DNA from: DASWHX01 sp036397995
Lineage (GTDB): Bacteria > Bacteroidota > Bacteroidia > Cytophagales > Cyclobacteriaceae
DNA length: 19,574 nt
Reading direction: 5' to 3'
Assembly: GCA_036397995.1 (NCBI GenBank)
Contig: DASWHX010000042.1
Coordinates: 1-19,574, forward strand
The notes under the pieces were generated by a model. It had not been told where the DNA came from. It worked only from the letters and a program-made list of their open reading frames with translations, and did not search any database. Made by a program: the position numbers and the translations under genes. Below are positions 6,530-14,909 of the stretch, piece by piece (the first letter of the stretch is position 1; each line of letters begins with the position of its first letter).

Positions 6530-9500
6530 ATGAAAAGAATCCTTCTTTTCACGTTAATTCTAATCTCAAACCTTGCTCTCGGGCAGGAGTGGCTGACATT
6601 GTATCAACAATCACAAACTGATTATGAGAATGATAATCTTGAAGCGGCCTTAAAAAGCGCGTTAAAATCCTTGTCAATCTACGAGAAAGAAAATGAGAGA
6701 AATAATTCCAATTATTGCAGTATTCTAAGGCATTTATCCATTATAAGCTATTCTGCCGGTGAGATAAATTCAGCAATCCGGTATGGGAAAGACGAAATTG
6801 AAATTTTAAGAGGTCTGGATGAAGTTGATAAAAATACGCTGGCCGGAGCAATTAACAACCTCGCGCTTTTTCACCAAACTCTTGGTGAGGCTCATGAAGC
6901 CGAATCGCTCCTGGAGGAAGTGGTGGAAATATACAGCGTGATTGAAAATTCTGGAAATGAATTGTATATCGCCAGGGGCATGCTTGCGATATCACAATTC
7001 GGTCAGCAAAAGATGGATGAAGCCGGTGATAATTTTAGAGTATCCATTGGATTTTTCGCAAATGCCGATGACTTGCCTTTTGATTACCTAACCATTTTAT
7101 TGAACTATGGAATATACCTGGTCACCAAAGAGGAATTTTCAACAGCACTCACACATTTATCTGATGCAAAAAATTATTATGACCAGTTCAAGATGGATGC
7201 TACTCCGGAGTATGTACTGCTGTTGCGAAATTTGGGAAGAGCAAAGGTGAATACCGGAGATGCTGAGTCAGCAACAGCGGAGTTGGAAAGGGCGCTGGAA
7301 ATTTCAAGAAATCTTTATGGACAAAATGATCCTGAAACGATTTCTATAAAAAATGAACTTGCATTGCACTATCAAAGGTTGGGCAAAACAGAACTCGCGG
7401 ATGCGCTGTCTTCAGATACCGACATTACCAATCTGGATGAGGAATCAAAACTTGACTATGCAATTTCACAAAGTAATCTTGGGGCCATCAGACAATCTGA
7501 CGGAGATTTGATAAAAGCGGAGGAATTATACCTGGAGGCGATTGAGATATTTTCCATTGCGGAAAAAGAGGTAAACAGCTATTTGAATGCGCTCCAAAAT
7601 CTTGGCAGGCTTTACCAAACAAAGGGAGAATTTGCAAGGGCCGGAGATCAGTTTCAAAAAGCGAGGGAAATAGCCACACGAACATATGGTGAATCAAGCC
7701 ATTTCTATGCGGATGCACTGGTTAATATTGCCGACTTATACCGTATTACAAATAATCACACCGAAAGCGGGCAATTATACCTCTCTGCACTAAATGTTTT
7801 TGAGTCAGATATAGATAGCCCACAAAAGGAAATTGCCAAGGCTCATGAGGGATTGGCTTTGCACTACCTCAGTATGGGGAATTTCAATAAATCACAGGAG
7901 AATTTCCTTTCCGCCATTAACATATATTCAAATACGGGTGATAAGAATAAATTGCTGACAACAAAAAGCAATTATGCTGTACTTAAGCAGGCAATGGGAG
8001 AATACAAAACGGCAGAAACATTGTTACGGGAAATCTATGCAGAAGTAACCGCTACAAGGAAAGGAACCCTCGAAGAATCAGCAGCCGCGGAAAATCTGGG
8101 AACTATCCTTATTGAAGCGGCCAAATATGCTGAAGCAGAAGAATATTTTAAGATTGTTTTAAGAATAAGAGAAGGTTATGGTAAATCCACCCCCGAGTAT
8201 GCTAAAGGCATCATTAACCTTGCGAGGCTAAAAGTGCGGGAAGGCAAATACACAGATGCAGAAGCGCTTTACAGGAATGCTCTTGAAATTTATTCCGGCT
8301 CTCTTGGAAATAATGACCTAAGAGTAGCCAATCTTGAAAACAATATGGCGCTCATGTATCAATACATGGGGAATATGGAAGCTGCAGAATCCCTTTTGGA
8401 ACGATCATCAGAAAAAATAAAAAATCAATTAGGTATCGACCATCCGGAATATGCTACTGCTCTTGAAAATCGTGCGTCATTGTTGCAAATTTTGGGAAAA
8501 CGTGAGGAGGCAATGCCATTACTTCAGCAAGCCCTTCAAATTGATGAAAAGACGCTGGGAAGGAGTCATCCTAATTATGCATTTACCCTGCACAACCTTG
8601 CTTCTATCTATTTGGATGAAAAGAATTATATGAAAGCTGAAGAACTTTTTCTACAATCGGTAGAAATTGAGAAAAGTGTTCTTGGCGAAGATCATCCCAT
8701 ATATGCAGGAACTCTCAATAACCTCGGCGTTTTGTATGAAAAACAGGAAAATTATGTAAAGGCCGAGAATTATTTCAATCTGGCATTAAGCATTCGGGAA
8801 AAAGTATTGGGGAAAGACCACCCTGATTATGCATACAGCCAATATGGATTGGCGGTGCTATATCTTAAGATGGGTAAATTGGCTGAGGCGCGAACTTTAT
8901 ATGAGACCGCTATTGCAAGCTACCTTGATCAGGTACAGAATTTCTTTCCTTCCTTAAGTGAGAAAGAGAAGAGTGATTTTTACACCAAAATCAAACCGGT
9001 TATAGAAAACTTCAAAGAGTTTGCTATTGAATATGCAGTAAATGAGGATGGCAATATGTCTTCTAAATTGATCGGGGAGATTTATAATGTGCAGCTTGCC
9101 ACGAAAGCTTTGTTACTGAATGCCAGCAACAAAGTCAGGAATCGAATTGCTTCAAGCGGGGATCTGAAATTAATTGAATCATTTAATAAGTGGATTGAAA
9201 TAAAAGAAAACCTGGCCAGGTATTACCAATACAATCTTGAGCAACTTGATGCGGAACAAGTAGACATCACCAAACTTGAAGAAGTAGCCAACCAATTGGA
9301 AAAGGAGATCTCTTTGCAGTCCCAGGTATTTGCCAGTGAGTTCGACAAGCAACCGGTTTCCTGGGAACAAATAAAAAATAAACTAACGGATAATGAAGCG
9401 GCCATAGAAATACTGCGCGTTCAGCGAAATACCACCACGGACACAGTCATGTATGTGGGCCTGGTAATCAAAAAAAGTTCTGATTTTCCTAAAATGGTTA

Positions 9501-10546
9501 TTATTAAATATGGGGAATCCCTGGAAAGCATGATGTATAAATTCTATAAAAACTCTGTCACTTTTAGAGCTGAGGATCCTTACTCATACAATGCTTTTTG
9601 GAAAGATTTAGATACAGAACTGGAGGGCATCAGCAGAGTATATGTTTCCGCGGATGGAGTTTATAATAAGGTAAATTTAAATACGCTTCGTAATTCTGGA
9701 TCCGGAGAATTTATTCTTAATCAGTATGAAATTATTTTGCTAAGCAACACCAAAGAACTGCTTACCGACCTTTCTTCTGAAGCATTTCGTACGGCCACAT
9801 TGCTGGGTTATGCACAGTATCAGTCTGTTCAACCGGAAAATCCACAACCACAAGGTGTATTTCAGGCATTGGGATCAGGAGGCTGGCTCAAAGAGGGAAT
9901 CCCTGCACTGGAGGGTACTAAAAAGGAAGTAGAAAGCATCTCGGGTTTGTTGCAATCTCATGGCTGGGAATTCAAAACCCTGGAAACCACTAATGCTTCT
10001 GAATCTGCAGTGAAAAATTTAAAGGGGCAGGGTCTTATCCACATCGCGACACATGGTTTCTTTTTAGAAGATTTGAAGATTGATGAATCCGGTGATGGCT
10101 TTGGGGTGCATATCAAGAATTATGAACTGAATCCGCTTTTCAGGTCGGGATTATTATTGGCAGGAAGTGGTGAAACAATCTTCGGCACAGCCAATCAATC
10201 TCAACAGGAAGATGGAATTCTAACCGCGTATGAAGTAATGAACCTATCTTTGGAAAACACGGACTTAGTAGTACTTTCAGCATGTGAAACCGGCTTGGGA
10301 GAAATTCGAAACGGCGAAGGAGTTTATGGGCTCCAAAGAGCATTGATTGTTGCAGGAGCAAAAGGACTGATCATGAGTCTGTGGAAAGTAAATGATGAAA
10401 CTACCCAGAAGCTAATGACATATTTTTATCAAAACTGGCTTTCCGGAAAAACAAAACTGGAAGCATTTAAAGCAGCACAATTATCTTTGAAAAATGAGTT
10501 TAATGATCCATATTATTGGGGTGCCTTTGTTATGATTGGAAGATAA
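6530..10546 (+). CDS. Exported TPR-array protein with C-terminal CHAT (caspase-like) peptidase
   Basis: A 1338-residue protein. Residues 1-18 are a Sec signal peptide (cleavage expected after LALG, before Gln19), so it acts outside the cytoplasm. Most of the rest up to about 800 is a TPR superhelix. The last repeats (about 630-800) are regular 42-residue, kinesin-light-chain-like units with 'LG.DHP.YA..L.NLA.LY' motifs; earlier ones are more diverged. A helical linker (about 800-970) leads to a CHAT domain (about 1130-1338), a caspase/separase-related cysteine peptidase fold. The catalytic pair is intact: His1175 in GLIHIATHGFF and Cys1252 in DLVVLSACETGLG, followed by GVYGLQRALIVAGAKGLIMS and ending YYWGAFVMIGR. 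The ATG at 6530 is chosen because it directly precedes the signal peptide and lies after the promoter. First gene of a three-gene operon (3-nt gap to the next). No T9SS tail, so probably periplasmic. TPR-CHAT proteins are often peptidases switched by partners binding the TPR; substrate and trigger are unknown. Confidence 0.92.
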   Translation: MKRILLFTLILISNLALGQEWLTLYQQSQTDYENDNLEAALKSALKSLSIYEKENERNNSNYCSILRHLSIISYSAGEINSAIRYGKDEIEILRGLDEVDKNTLAGAINNLALFHQTLGEAHEAESLLEEVVEIYSVIENSGNELYIARGMLAISQFGQQKMDEAGDNFRVSIGFFANADDLPFDYLTILLNYGIYLVTKEEFSTALTHLSDAKNYYDQFKMDATPEYVLLLRNLGRAKVNTGDAESATAELERALEISRNLYGQNDPETISIKNELALHYQRLGKTELADALSSDTDITNLDEESKLDYAISQSNLGAIRQSDGDLIKAEELYLEAIEIFSIAEKEVNSYLNALQNLGRLYQTKGEFARAGDQFQKAREIATRTYGESSHFYADALVNIADLYRITNNHTESGQLYLSALNVFESDIDSPQKEIAKAHEGLALHYLSMGNFNKSQENFLSAINIYSNTGDKNKLLTTKSNYAVLKQAMGEYKTAETLLREIYAEVTATRKGTLEESAAAENLGTILIEAAKYAEAEEYFKIVLRIREGYGKSTPEYAKGIINLARLKVREGKYTDAEALYRNALEIYSGSLGNNDLRVANLENNMALMYQYMGNMEAAESLLERSSEKIKNQLGIDHPEYATALENRASLLQILGKREEAMPLLQQALQIDEKTLGRSHPNYAFTLHNLASIYLDEKNYMKAEELFLQSVEIEKSVLGEDHPIYAGTLNNLGVLYEKQENYVKAENYFNLALSIREKVLGKDHPDYAYSQYGLAVLYLKMGKLAEARTLYETAIASYLDQVQNFFPSLSEKEKSDFYTKIKPVIENFKEFAIEYAVNEDGNMSSKLIGEIYNVQLATKALLLNASNKVRNRIASSGDLKLIESFNKWIEIKENLARYYQYNLEQLDAEQVDITKLEEVANQLEKEISLQSQVFASEFDKQPVSWEQIKNKLTDNEAAIEILRVQRNTTTDTVMYVGLVIKKSSDFPKMVIIKYGESLESMMYKFYKNSVTFRAEDPYSYNAFWKDLDTELEGISRVYVSADGVYNKVNLNTLRNSGSGEFILNQYEIILLSNTKELLTDLSSEAFRTATLLGYAQYQSVQPENPQPQGVFQALGSGGWLKEGIPALEGTKKEVESISGLLQSHGWEFKTLETTNASESAVKNLKGQGLIHIATHGFFLEDLKIDESGDGFGVHIKNYELNPLFRSGLLLAGSGETIFGTANQSQQEDGILTAYEVMNLSLENTDLVVLSACETGLGEIRNGEGVYGLQRALIVAGAKGLIMSLWKVNDETTQKLMTYFYQNWLSGKTKLEAFKAAQLSLKNEFNDPYYWGAFVMIGR

Positions 10547-10549
10547 ATT

Positions 10550-12616
10550 ATGTATTGCAGAAAAATAATATTTGCAACAAGCGTGATGCTATTTGCATCA
10601 CTAAACGCGCAATTTACTCTTGGCCAGTCAGCGATGCAGATTGTAGCAGGTCTGGATACAAGAGACAGCACGGTTATTGATTTTGCTCCATCCATTTCAG
10701 CTGACGGGAAAACTATGATCTTTCAATCGAACCGTGGAATAAATCGATCGCGTTATTTTCTTTTCCAGGCAAAACTGGATGATTCCGGCCGTTGGGGTGA
10801 TGTGACTTCCCTGGATAATATAAATAATTTTGGCGACAGCCTGGATCTGATTGGCGGGCCCAGTATTTCTTTTGACGGAAACACGCTTTTCTTTTTTGCA
10901 TTCTTTGCCGGCGGTTTTGGCCAGGAAGATATTTATTATTCTGTAAGAGATGGCGAAACCTGGAGTGCGCCAATCAATATTGGCGGGGTAATAAACAGCA
11001 GCGGTTACGAAGGCTTCCCCTCAATTTCGGCGGATGGAAAAACTTTATATTATGTTAGCCAGAATTACAACGGTCCCACCGACCGGGACATAGAGCGGCT
11101 TAACCAATTTTGTACCGTTTTGATGAAATCGGAACGTGATGAATCAGGAAATTGGGGACCACCGAAGAAGCTACCATTTCCCATCAACCTTGATTGTGAA
11201 AAAGCACCGCGGATTATGGCAGACAATAAAACGCTGGTGTTTGCATCAAACAGGCCCGGAGCTGTGGGTGGAATAGGTGACTACGACTTGTATCAAACCC
11301 GGCTTAATATCCTGGGCGAATGGGGACCTCCTATTCCCTTGAACTATGTAAATACAATCCAATCTGAACAATTTTGTTCCATTTCGGCCTCCGGAGAACT
11401 AATGTATTATGTGCAGGCCGGGCGAGATATTTTTTCTGTTCCTATTCCACAGGAATTCAGGCAATTTGTTAACACAATTGTCCAGGGTTACATCACGGAT
11501 ATGGATGATAAGTCCGGCCTTGCAGCAGCTATTATTGTTACTGATGCCTTGACATCAGACGCAATTATGACAATGAGTAATAACCCTTCTGATGGTAGAT
11601 ATACGCTGGTCCTCGCTGCGGGTAAAAATTATAATATTGAAGTGCGAAAGCAAGGTTATTCAAGCTATACTACATCTTACGACCTTTCCAATGTTACGAC
11701 CTACCGGGAAATAAGCAATGACATTCAATTGTTCAGTGAGGCAAAGCTTGCGGTAAGTGTAAGCGATGAAGAATTACTGGAAACGATTACAGCCAGTGTA
11801 ACTATTTCAGAATCTGGCGGCGGCGGTGTTTTGCAAATGCAATCTCCTAAAACAGGCAGACTTGAGCTTAACCTCCCGCTGGGTAAAAAATACCACGTGG
11901 AGGTTCAAAAAGATAATTTTGAGGACAACAGCTTTGAACTTGATTTGACCGGCTTGGTAATGTATAGAAATTATGAAGAGGATGTGCCCTTAAAACCAAT
12001 AAAAGTTGAAGTTGCGATCAACGTTGCAGACCTTACTAATAATTCAAAAGTGAAAAGTCGTGTGCTAATAAGAAATAAAAACAGGGATGAAACAATAGAA
12101 GTTGAGGGAAATGAAATGGTTTCATTGCGTGCCGGCGACAGATATCAGTTGGAAGTAACCAGTGATCAGGGATATGCATTTAATTCAACAGAAATTGATC
12201 TGACAAATGCTGCAAGTAATCCTGCCATCGCTGCTCAAAGTGTAAATGTTGAACTTCAAAAGCTTGAGGCCAATGCAAGCCTTACGCTTAAAGAGATAAC
12301 ATTTGAGAGTAACTCATTTAACCTATCTGAAATTTCCTTTACAGAGTTGCAAAGGGTTGTGAAATTAATGCGTGAAAATCCCACACTTAAAGTGGAAATT
12401 GCAGCACACACTGATGACATTGGTTCAGATGCATACAACAGATTACTGTCTCAGCGCAGAGCCCAGTCAGTTGTGAACTTTTTGATCGGAAATGATATCT
12501 CTTCGCAAAGATTTGTTTCAAAAGGATATGGAGAATCACAACCACTGATACCGAATGATTCAGAGGAGGGACGAGCGAGAAACCGTAGAGTGGAATTAAT
12601 AATTTTAGCAATTTAA
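10550..12616 (+). CDS. PD40 propeller - carboxypeptidase-regulatory-like - OmpA protein
   Basis: A 688-residue exported protein that can link the outer envelope to the cell wall. Signal peptide about 1-20 (ASLNA) or 1-26; no lipobox. Residues about 40-305 carry five PD40/WD40-like blades with the SISADGKT pattern (DFAPSISADGKTMIFQSNRG, GFPSISADGKTLYYVSQ, APRIMADNKTLVFASNRPG and two weaker ones). Residues about 310-575 are three beta-sandwich, carboxypeptidase-regulatory-like segments with GKNYNIEVRKQGY and GKKYHVEVQKDNF type strands. Residues about 575-688 are an OmpA C-terminal domain with HTDDIGSDAYNRLLSQRRA and GRARNRRVELIIL; the Asp and Arg that hold diaminopimelate in peptidoglycan are both present (Asp622, Arg637). 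The order propeller-CRD-OmpA is that of PorE of the type IX secretion system, but without PorE's N-terminal TPRs and lipid anchor. It sits 3 nt after the CHAT gene and 2 nt before the next, so the three products are likely made together; it may anchor them to the wall. Confidence 0.92.
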   Translation: MYCRKIIFATSVMLFASLNAQFTLGQSAMQIVAGLDTRDSTVIDFAPSISADGKTMIFQSNRGINRSRYFLFQAKLDDSGRWGDVTSLDNINNFGDSLDLIGGPSISFDGNTLFFFAFFAGGFGQEDIYYSVRDGETWSAPINIGGVINSSGYEGFPSISADGKTLYYVSQNYNGPTDRDIERLNQFCTVLMKSERDESGNWGPPKKLPFPINLDCEKAPRIMADNKTLVFASNRPGAVGGIGDYDLYQTRLNILGEWGPPIPLNYVNTIQSEQFCSISASGELMYYVQAGRDIFSVPIPQEFRQFVNTIVQGYITDMDDKSGLAAAIIVTDALTSDAIMTMSNNPSDGRYTLVLAAGKNYNIEVRKQGYSSYTTSYDLSNVTTYREISNDIQLFSEAKLAVSVSDEELLETITASVTISESGGGGVLQMQSPKTGRLELNLPLGKKYHVEVQKDNFEDNSFELDLTGLVMYRNYEEDVPLKPIKVEVAINVADLTNNSKVKSRVLIRNKNRDETIEVEGNEMVSLRAGDRYQLEVTSDQGYAFNSTEIDLTNAASNPAIAAQSVNVELQKLEANASLTLKEITFESNSFNLSEISFTELQRVVKLMRENPTLKVEIAAHTDDIGSDAYNRLLSQRRAQSVVNFLIGNDISSQRFVSKGYGESQPLIPNDSEEGRARNRRVELIILAI

Positions 12617-12618
12617 GC

Positions 12619-14790
12619 ATGAAGAAGATAATTGTGATAAGTCTTTTGGTGCTGGCAGGGTTCAGCCTTTCACCTGCTCAACGAATAAAATATAAGGACT
12701 TGGTTCCTGTGCTGGATTCCTTAAAAGAGGATGAAGCAATCCCAATGCTGATAGAATTATTGCAGACTGAAAGAGATAATCCCAATGCAAACTTCAGGTT
12801 GGGTTTGTTGTATGCCAAAAAATATAAGGCCACTGATCCATTGAAGGAATTTGAAAAGTCAATAGAATATGCAAACAGGACAAAGTTGCAAATGATTAAA
12901 TCGAAGGCAATCATCGATAATCGTGAGGTAAACCGCAACAGTGGTTGGTATGCCCCTTTGGCCACCGAAGTCAAGGGTAATAAAGTGGAATTTATCATAA
13001 TTCAGCAGCAAATTGATAATGAATACAACCTGGCGGATGCCTTCACGAATAATATTCCCCCTGCTTATGCAAGCTTTACCAAAGCAGTTTTTAACTATGA
13101 TAAAGCTAAGAAAACCTATGCCGATATAGCGCAGAAATACGCTAGCATTAAGGAATTATGTCTTCTATATAATCAGGATATTGAAACCAGGATGCGCCAA
13201 TTACAATTCCAGTATGATTCAACGTATTATTATTTCAATCAATATAATAGTTTGAAGGCAGGAACAATAATAGCATACGACCAGAAATTGGTGGTCAAGC
13301 CAATTAATGTTTATCGAAAAGATGGCCTCGCGACCCAAACAGATTTTTTCACTCAGAAAATCGATATCTGGAATTATAGAAAGTGGGCAGAGGAGGTAAT
13401 AAATGAAGTAAATTCCAGTGTTGTCAGTTTAAGAGAAAATCTTCAATCTAACTACGAAAAAATCTCAAAAAGTGTGGAAGTAATGGAATCGGGGACGGAT
13501 GTTGAACAGTTTGCAACTATTGATAAACAATTACTTTTCACCCTTGGGAGAATGGATTACCGTAATGCGTTAGTTCCAATGTTACAATACAATCAGTTTT
13601 TGCAGGAATATTTATCAAGGAAACGGGAGTTATCCGGATTGGAATCGGATACAGCTATTGTCTTGCAGACAAAACTACAACTCTACACATTACTGCTATA
13701 TGAAAATATTAAGGCTGATTCGTTGCTGGCTGATTTGGTTGAAAAAAGTCAGGACGATGCAAAATTAAAGCGCCATGAAGAATTCCTTATTCAAAATTTT
13801 GGAAGCCCGGAAGGATTTAAAAAAATGGCTTTGGATGAAAAACAAAAAGTGGAAGCTGAATACGCAAATTTTGTAACTCTGATCAAGCAGGCCGTTACAA
13901 AGGTATCAATGGCAGAAGAAGTTTCAGGGAATACAATTACGCATCAGCGCATGAACCTCTCATTACTTGCCAGCCCTAATCCAGTTGACAGCCTGGTGGA
14001 TAATAAACCCGTCACGGCTCACACAGAGCTTAATCCGGATGGCAGCAGATATTTGGCTGGTGTTATCCGAAGGAATACCAAAACCAGGCATGTTGAAGTT
14101 TTTGTGTGCAAAGTGGATTCAAGGTCGAGAGTAAGCTGGATGAAATTTTTCGATCTGCAGATGGATAACGAAAAAAGCCTCTCCAATCATATCCCAACAG
14201 CCATAAGGGCAACTCAAAAAGGAGTACTGATTGCTATTAATTCGGTAAGAATGGATTCAACAGCATCCATGAACAACCTTGTTTACTTATCAGATACGGG
14301 TGAAGAATTGCTATCAGTAAGGGTTAATCAGGAAGCATCCGCCAGGTTCATCAACTACCAGGAAAATACCCGCTCATTTGTAATTACGTATTATGATCCG
14401 CAGATAGTTAATGGAACCCTGGAAATAATTAATGTAACAGATACCGGAACTGTAGTTTGGGACAAGAAAATGATTTTCACCGGTACCCTCAACCAGGTAT
14501 TGAATGTTCATGAGGGTATCGTTTTAGCTGGCACCGGAATCCTTTGGAAGTCGGATAAAACAGAATTGAGAAAAAATCAACCGGCGCTTTTTATTGCCAG
14601 GTTGAATTTGAATGGAGAAATTTTGGGTGAAAAAATGGTTGAAGGTTTCCGGCTCGAGAAAGCTTATAAAGTTAATGACAGCAACATCAGTTTAATGAGT
14701 TCCCTTGGCGCCGCTGAAGGGCCGCCAGGTTCTACAGATTTCATCATCACAAACTCCTCCCTTGAGTTGATTTATCCGCGAAAGGATTGA
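12619..14790 (+). CDS. Exported helical plus beta-rich protein of unknown function, CHAT operon member
   Basis: A 723-residue protein I cannot assign to a named family. A Sec signal peptide covers residues 1-20 (SLSPA, then Gln-Arg). Residues about 25-90 look like one or two TPR-type helical pairs (AIPMLIELLQTE, NANFRLGLLYAKKYKATDPL, KEFEKSIEYA). Residues about 130-440 are mostly charged long helices, with likely coiled coil around 260-310 and 340-440. From about 450 to the end the sequence turns beta-rich, with repeated strand-turn patterns such as ELNPDGSRYLAGVI, NLVYLSDTGEELLSVRV, EIINVTDTGTVVWDKKM and LFIARLNLNGEILGEKM, suggesting a small propeller. No catalytic motif, no lipobox, no T9SS tail. 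It starts 2 nt after the OmpA-family gene and closes the operon. It could supply the TPR and contact surfaces that the PorE-like protein lacks, or be the target or regulator of the CHAT peptidase; both are inferences from position. Confidence 0.8.
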   Translation: MKKIIVISLLVLAGFSLSPAQRIKYKDLVPVLDSLKEDEAIPMLIELLQTERDNPNANFRLGLLYAKKYKATDPLKEFEKSIEYANRTKLQMIKSKAIIDNREVNRNSGWYAPLATEVKGNKVEFIIIQQQIDNEYNLADAFTNNIPPAYASFTKAVFNYDKAKKTYADIAQKYASIKELCLLYNQDIETRMRQLQFQYDSTYYYFNQYNSLKAGTIIAYDQKLVVKPINVYRKDGLATQTDFFTQKIDIWNYRKWAEEVINEVNSSVVSLRENLQSNYEKISKSVEVMESGTDVEQFATIDKQLLFTLGRMDYRNALVPMLQYNQFLQEYLSRKRELSGLESDTAIVLQTKLQLYTLLLYENIKADSLLADLVEKSQDDAKLKRHEEFLIQNFGSPEGFKKMALDEKQKVEAEYANFVTLIKQAVTKVSMAEEVSGNTITHQRMNLSLLASPNPVDSLVDNKPVTAHTELNPDGSRYLAGVIRRNTKTRHVEVFVCKVDSRSRVSWMKFFDLQMDNEKSLSNHIPTAIRATQKGVLIAINSVRMDSTASMNNLVYLSDTGEELLSVRVNQEASARFINYQENTRSFVITYYDPQIVNGTLEIINVTDTGTVVWDKKMIFTGTLNQVLNVHEGIVLAGTGILWKSDKTELRKNQPALFIARLNLNGEILGEKMVEGFRLEKAYKVNDSNISLMSSLGAAEGPPGSTDFIITNSSLELIYPRKD

Positions 14791-14830
14791 GCAACTTATT
14801 CATCAACGGCCGGGAAATGATCGCTATTTC

Positions 14831-14848
14831 CTGATAAAAATCAGTTTT
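14831..14848 (+). terminator. Weak hairpin after the CHAT operon
   Basis: CTGAT (14831-14835) and ATCAG (14840-14844) form a 5-bp stem with an AAAA loop, followed by TTTT. It lies 40 nt after the operon's last stop. The stem is short and AT-rich, so it would terminate poorly if at all; read-through into the following permease gene is possible. Confidence 0.3.
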
Positions 14849-14875
14849 AAAATCTTGCCTTATCCGTAACTTTTC

Positions 14876-14900
14876 ATTCTTAAAACATGTTTTGAAGAAT
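14876..14900. promoter_or_regulatory. Inverted repeat next to the permease start
   Basis: ATTCTTAAAACA (14876-14887) is mirrored by TGTTTT-G-AAGAAT (14888-14900): 12 bp per arm with a single extra G, around the perfect palindrome AAAACATGTTTT. The right arm ends 9 nt before the ATG of the permease gene. It could be an operator for a dimeric regulator, or, in RNA, a hairpin hiding the ribosome entry site. The DNA is AT-rich, but a 12-bp match is more than expected for such a short stretch. Confidence 0.45.
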
Positions 14901-14909
14901 AATAATGTT

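Noticed and set aside
6530..10546. Type III-E CRISPR-associated TPR-CHAT (Csx29-like) protein
   Set aside because: The protein has a Sec signal peptide, its partners are envelope proteins, and there are no Cas genes or arrays nearby.
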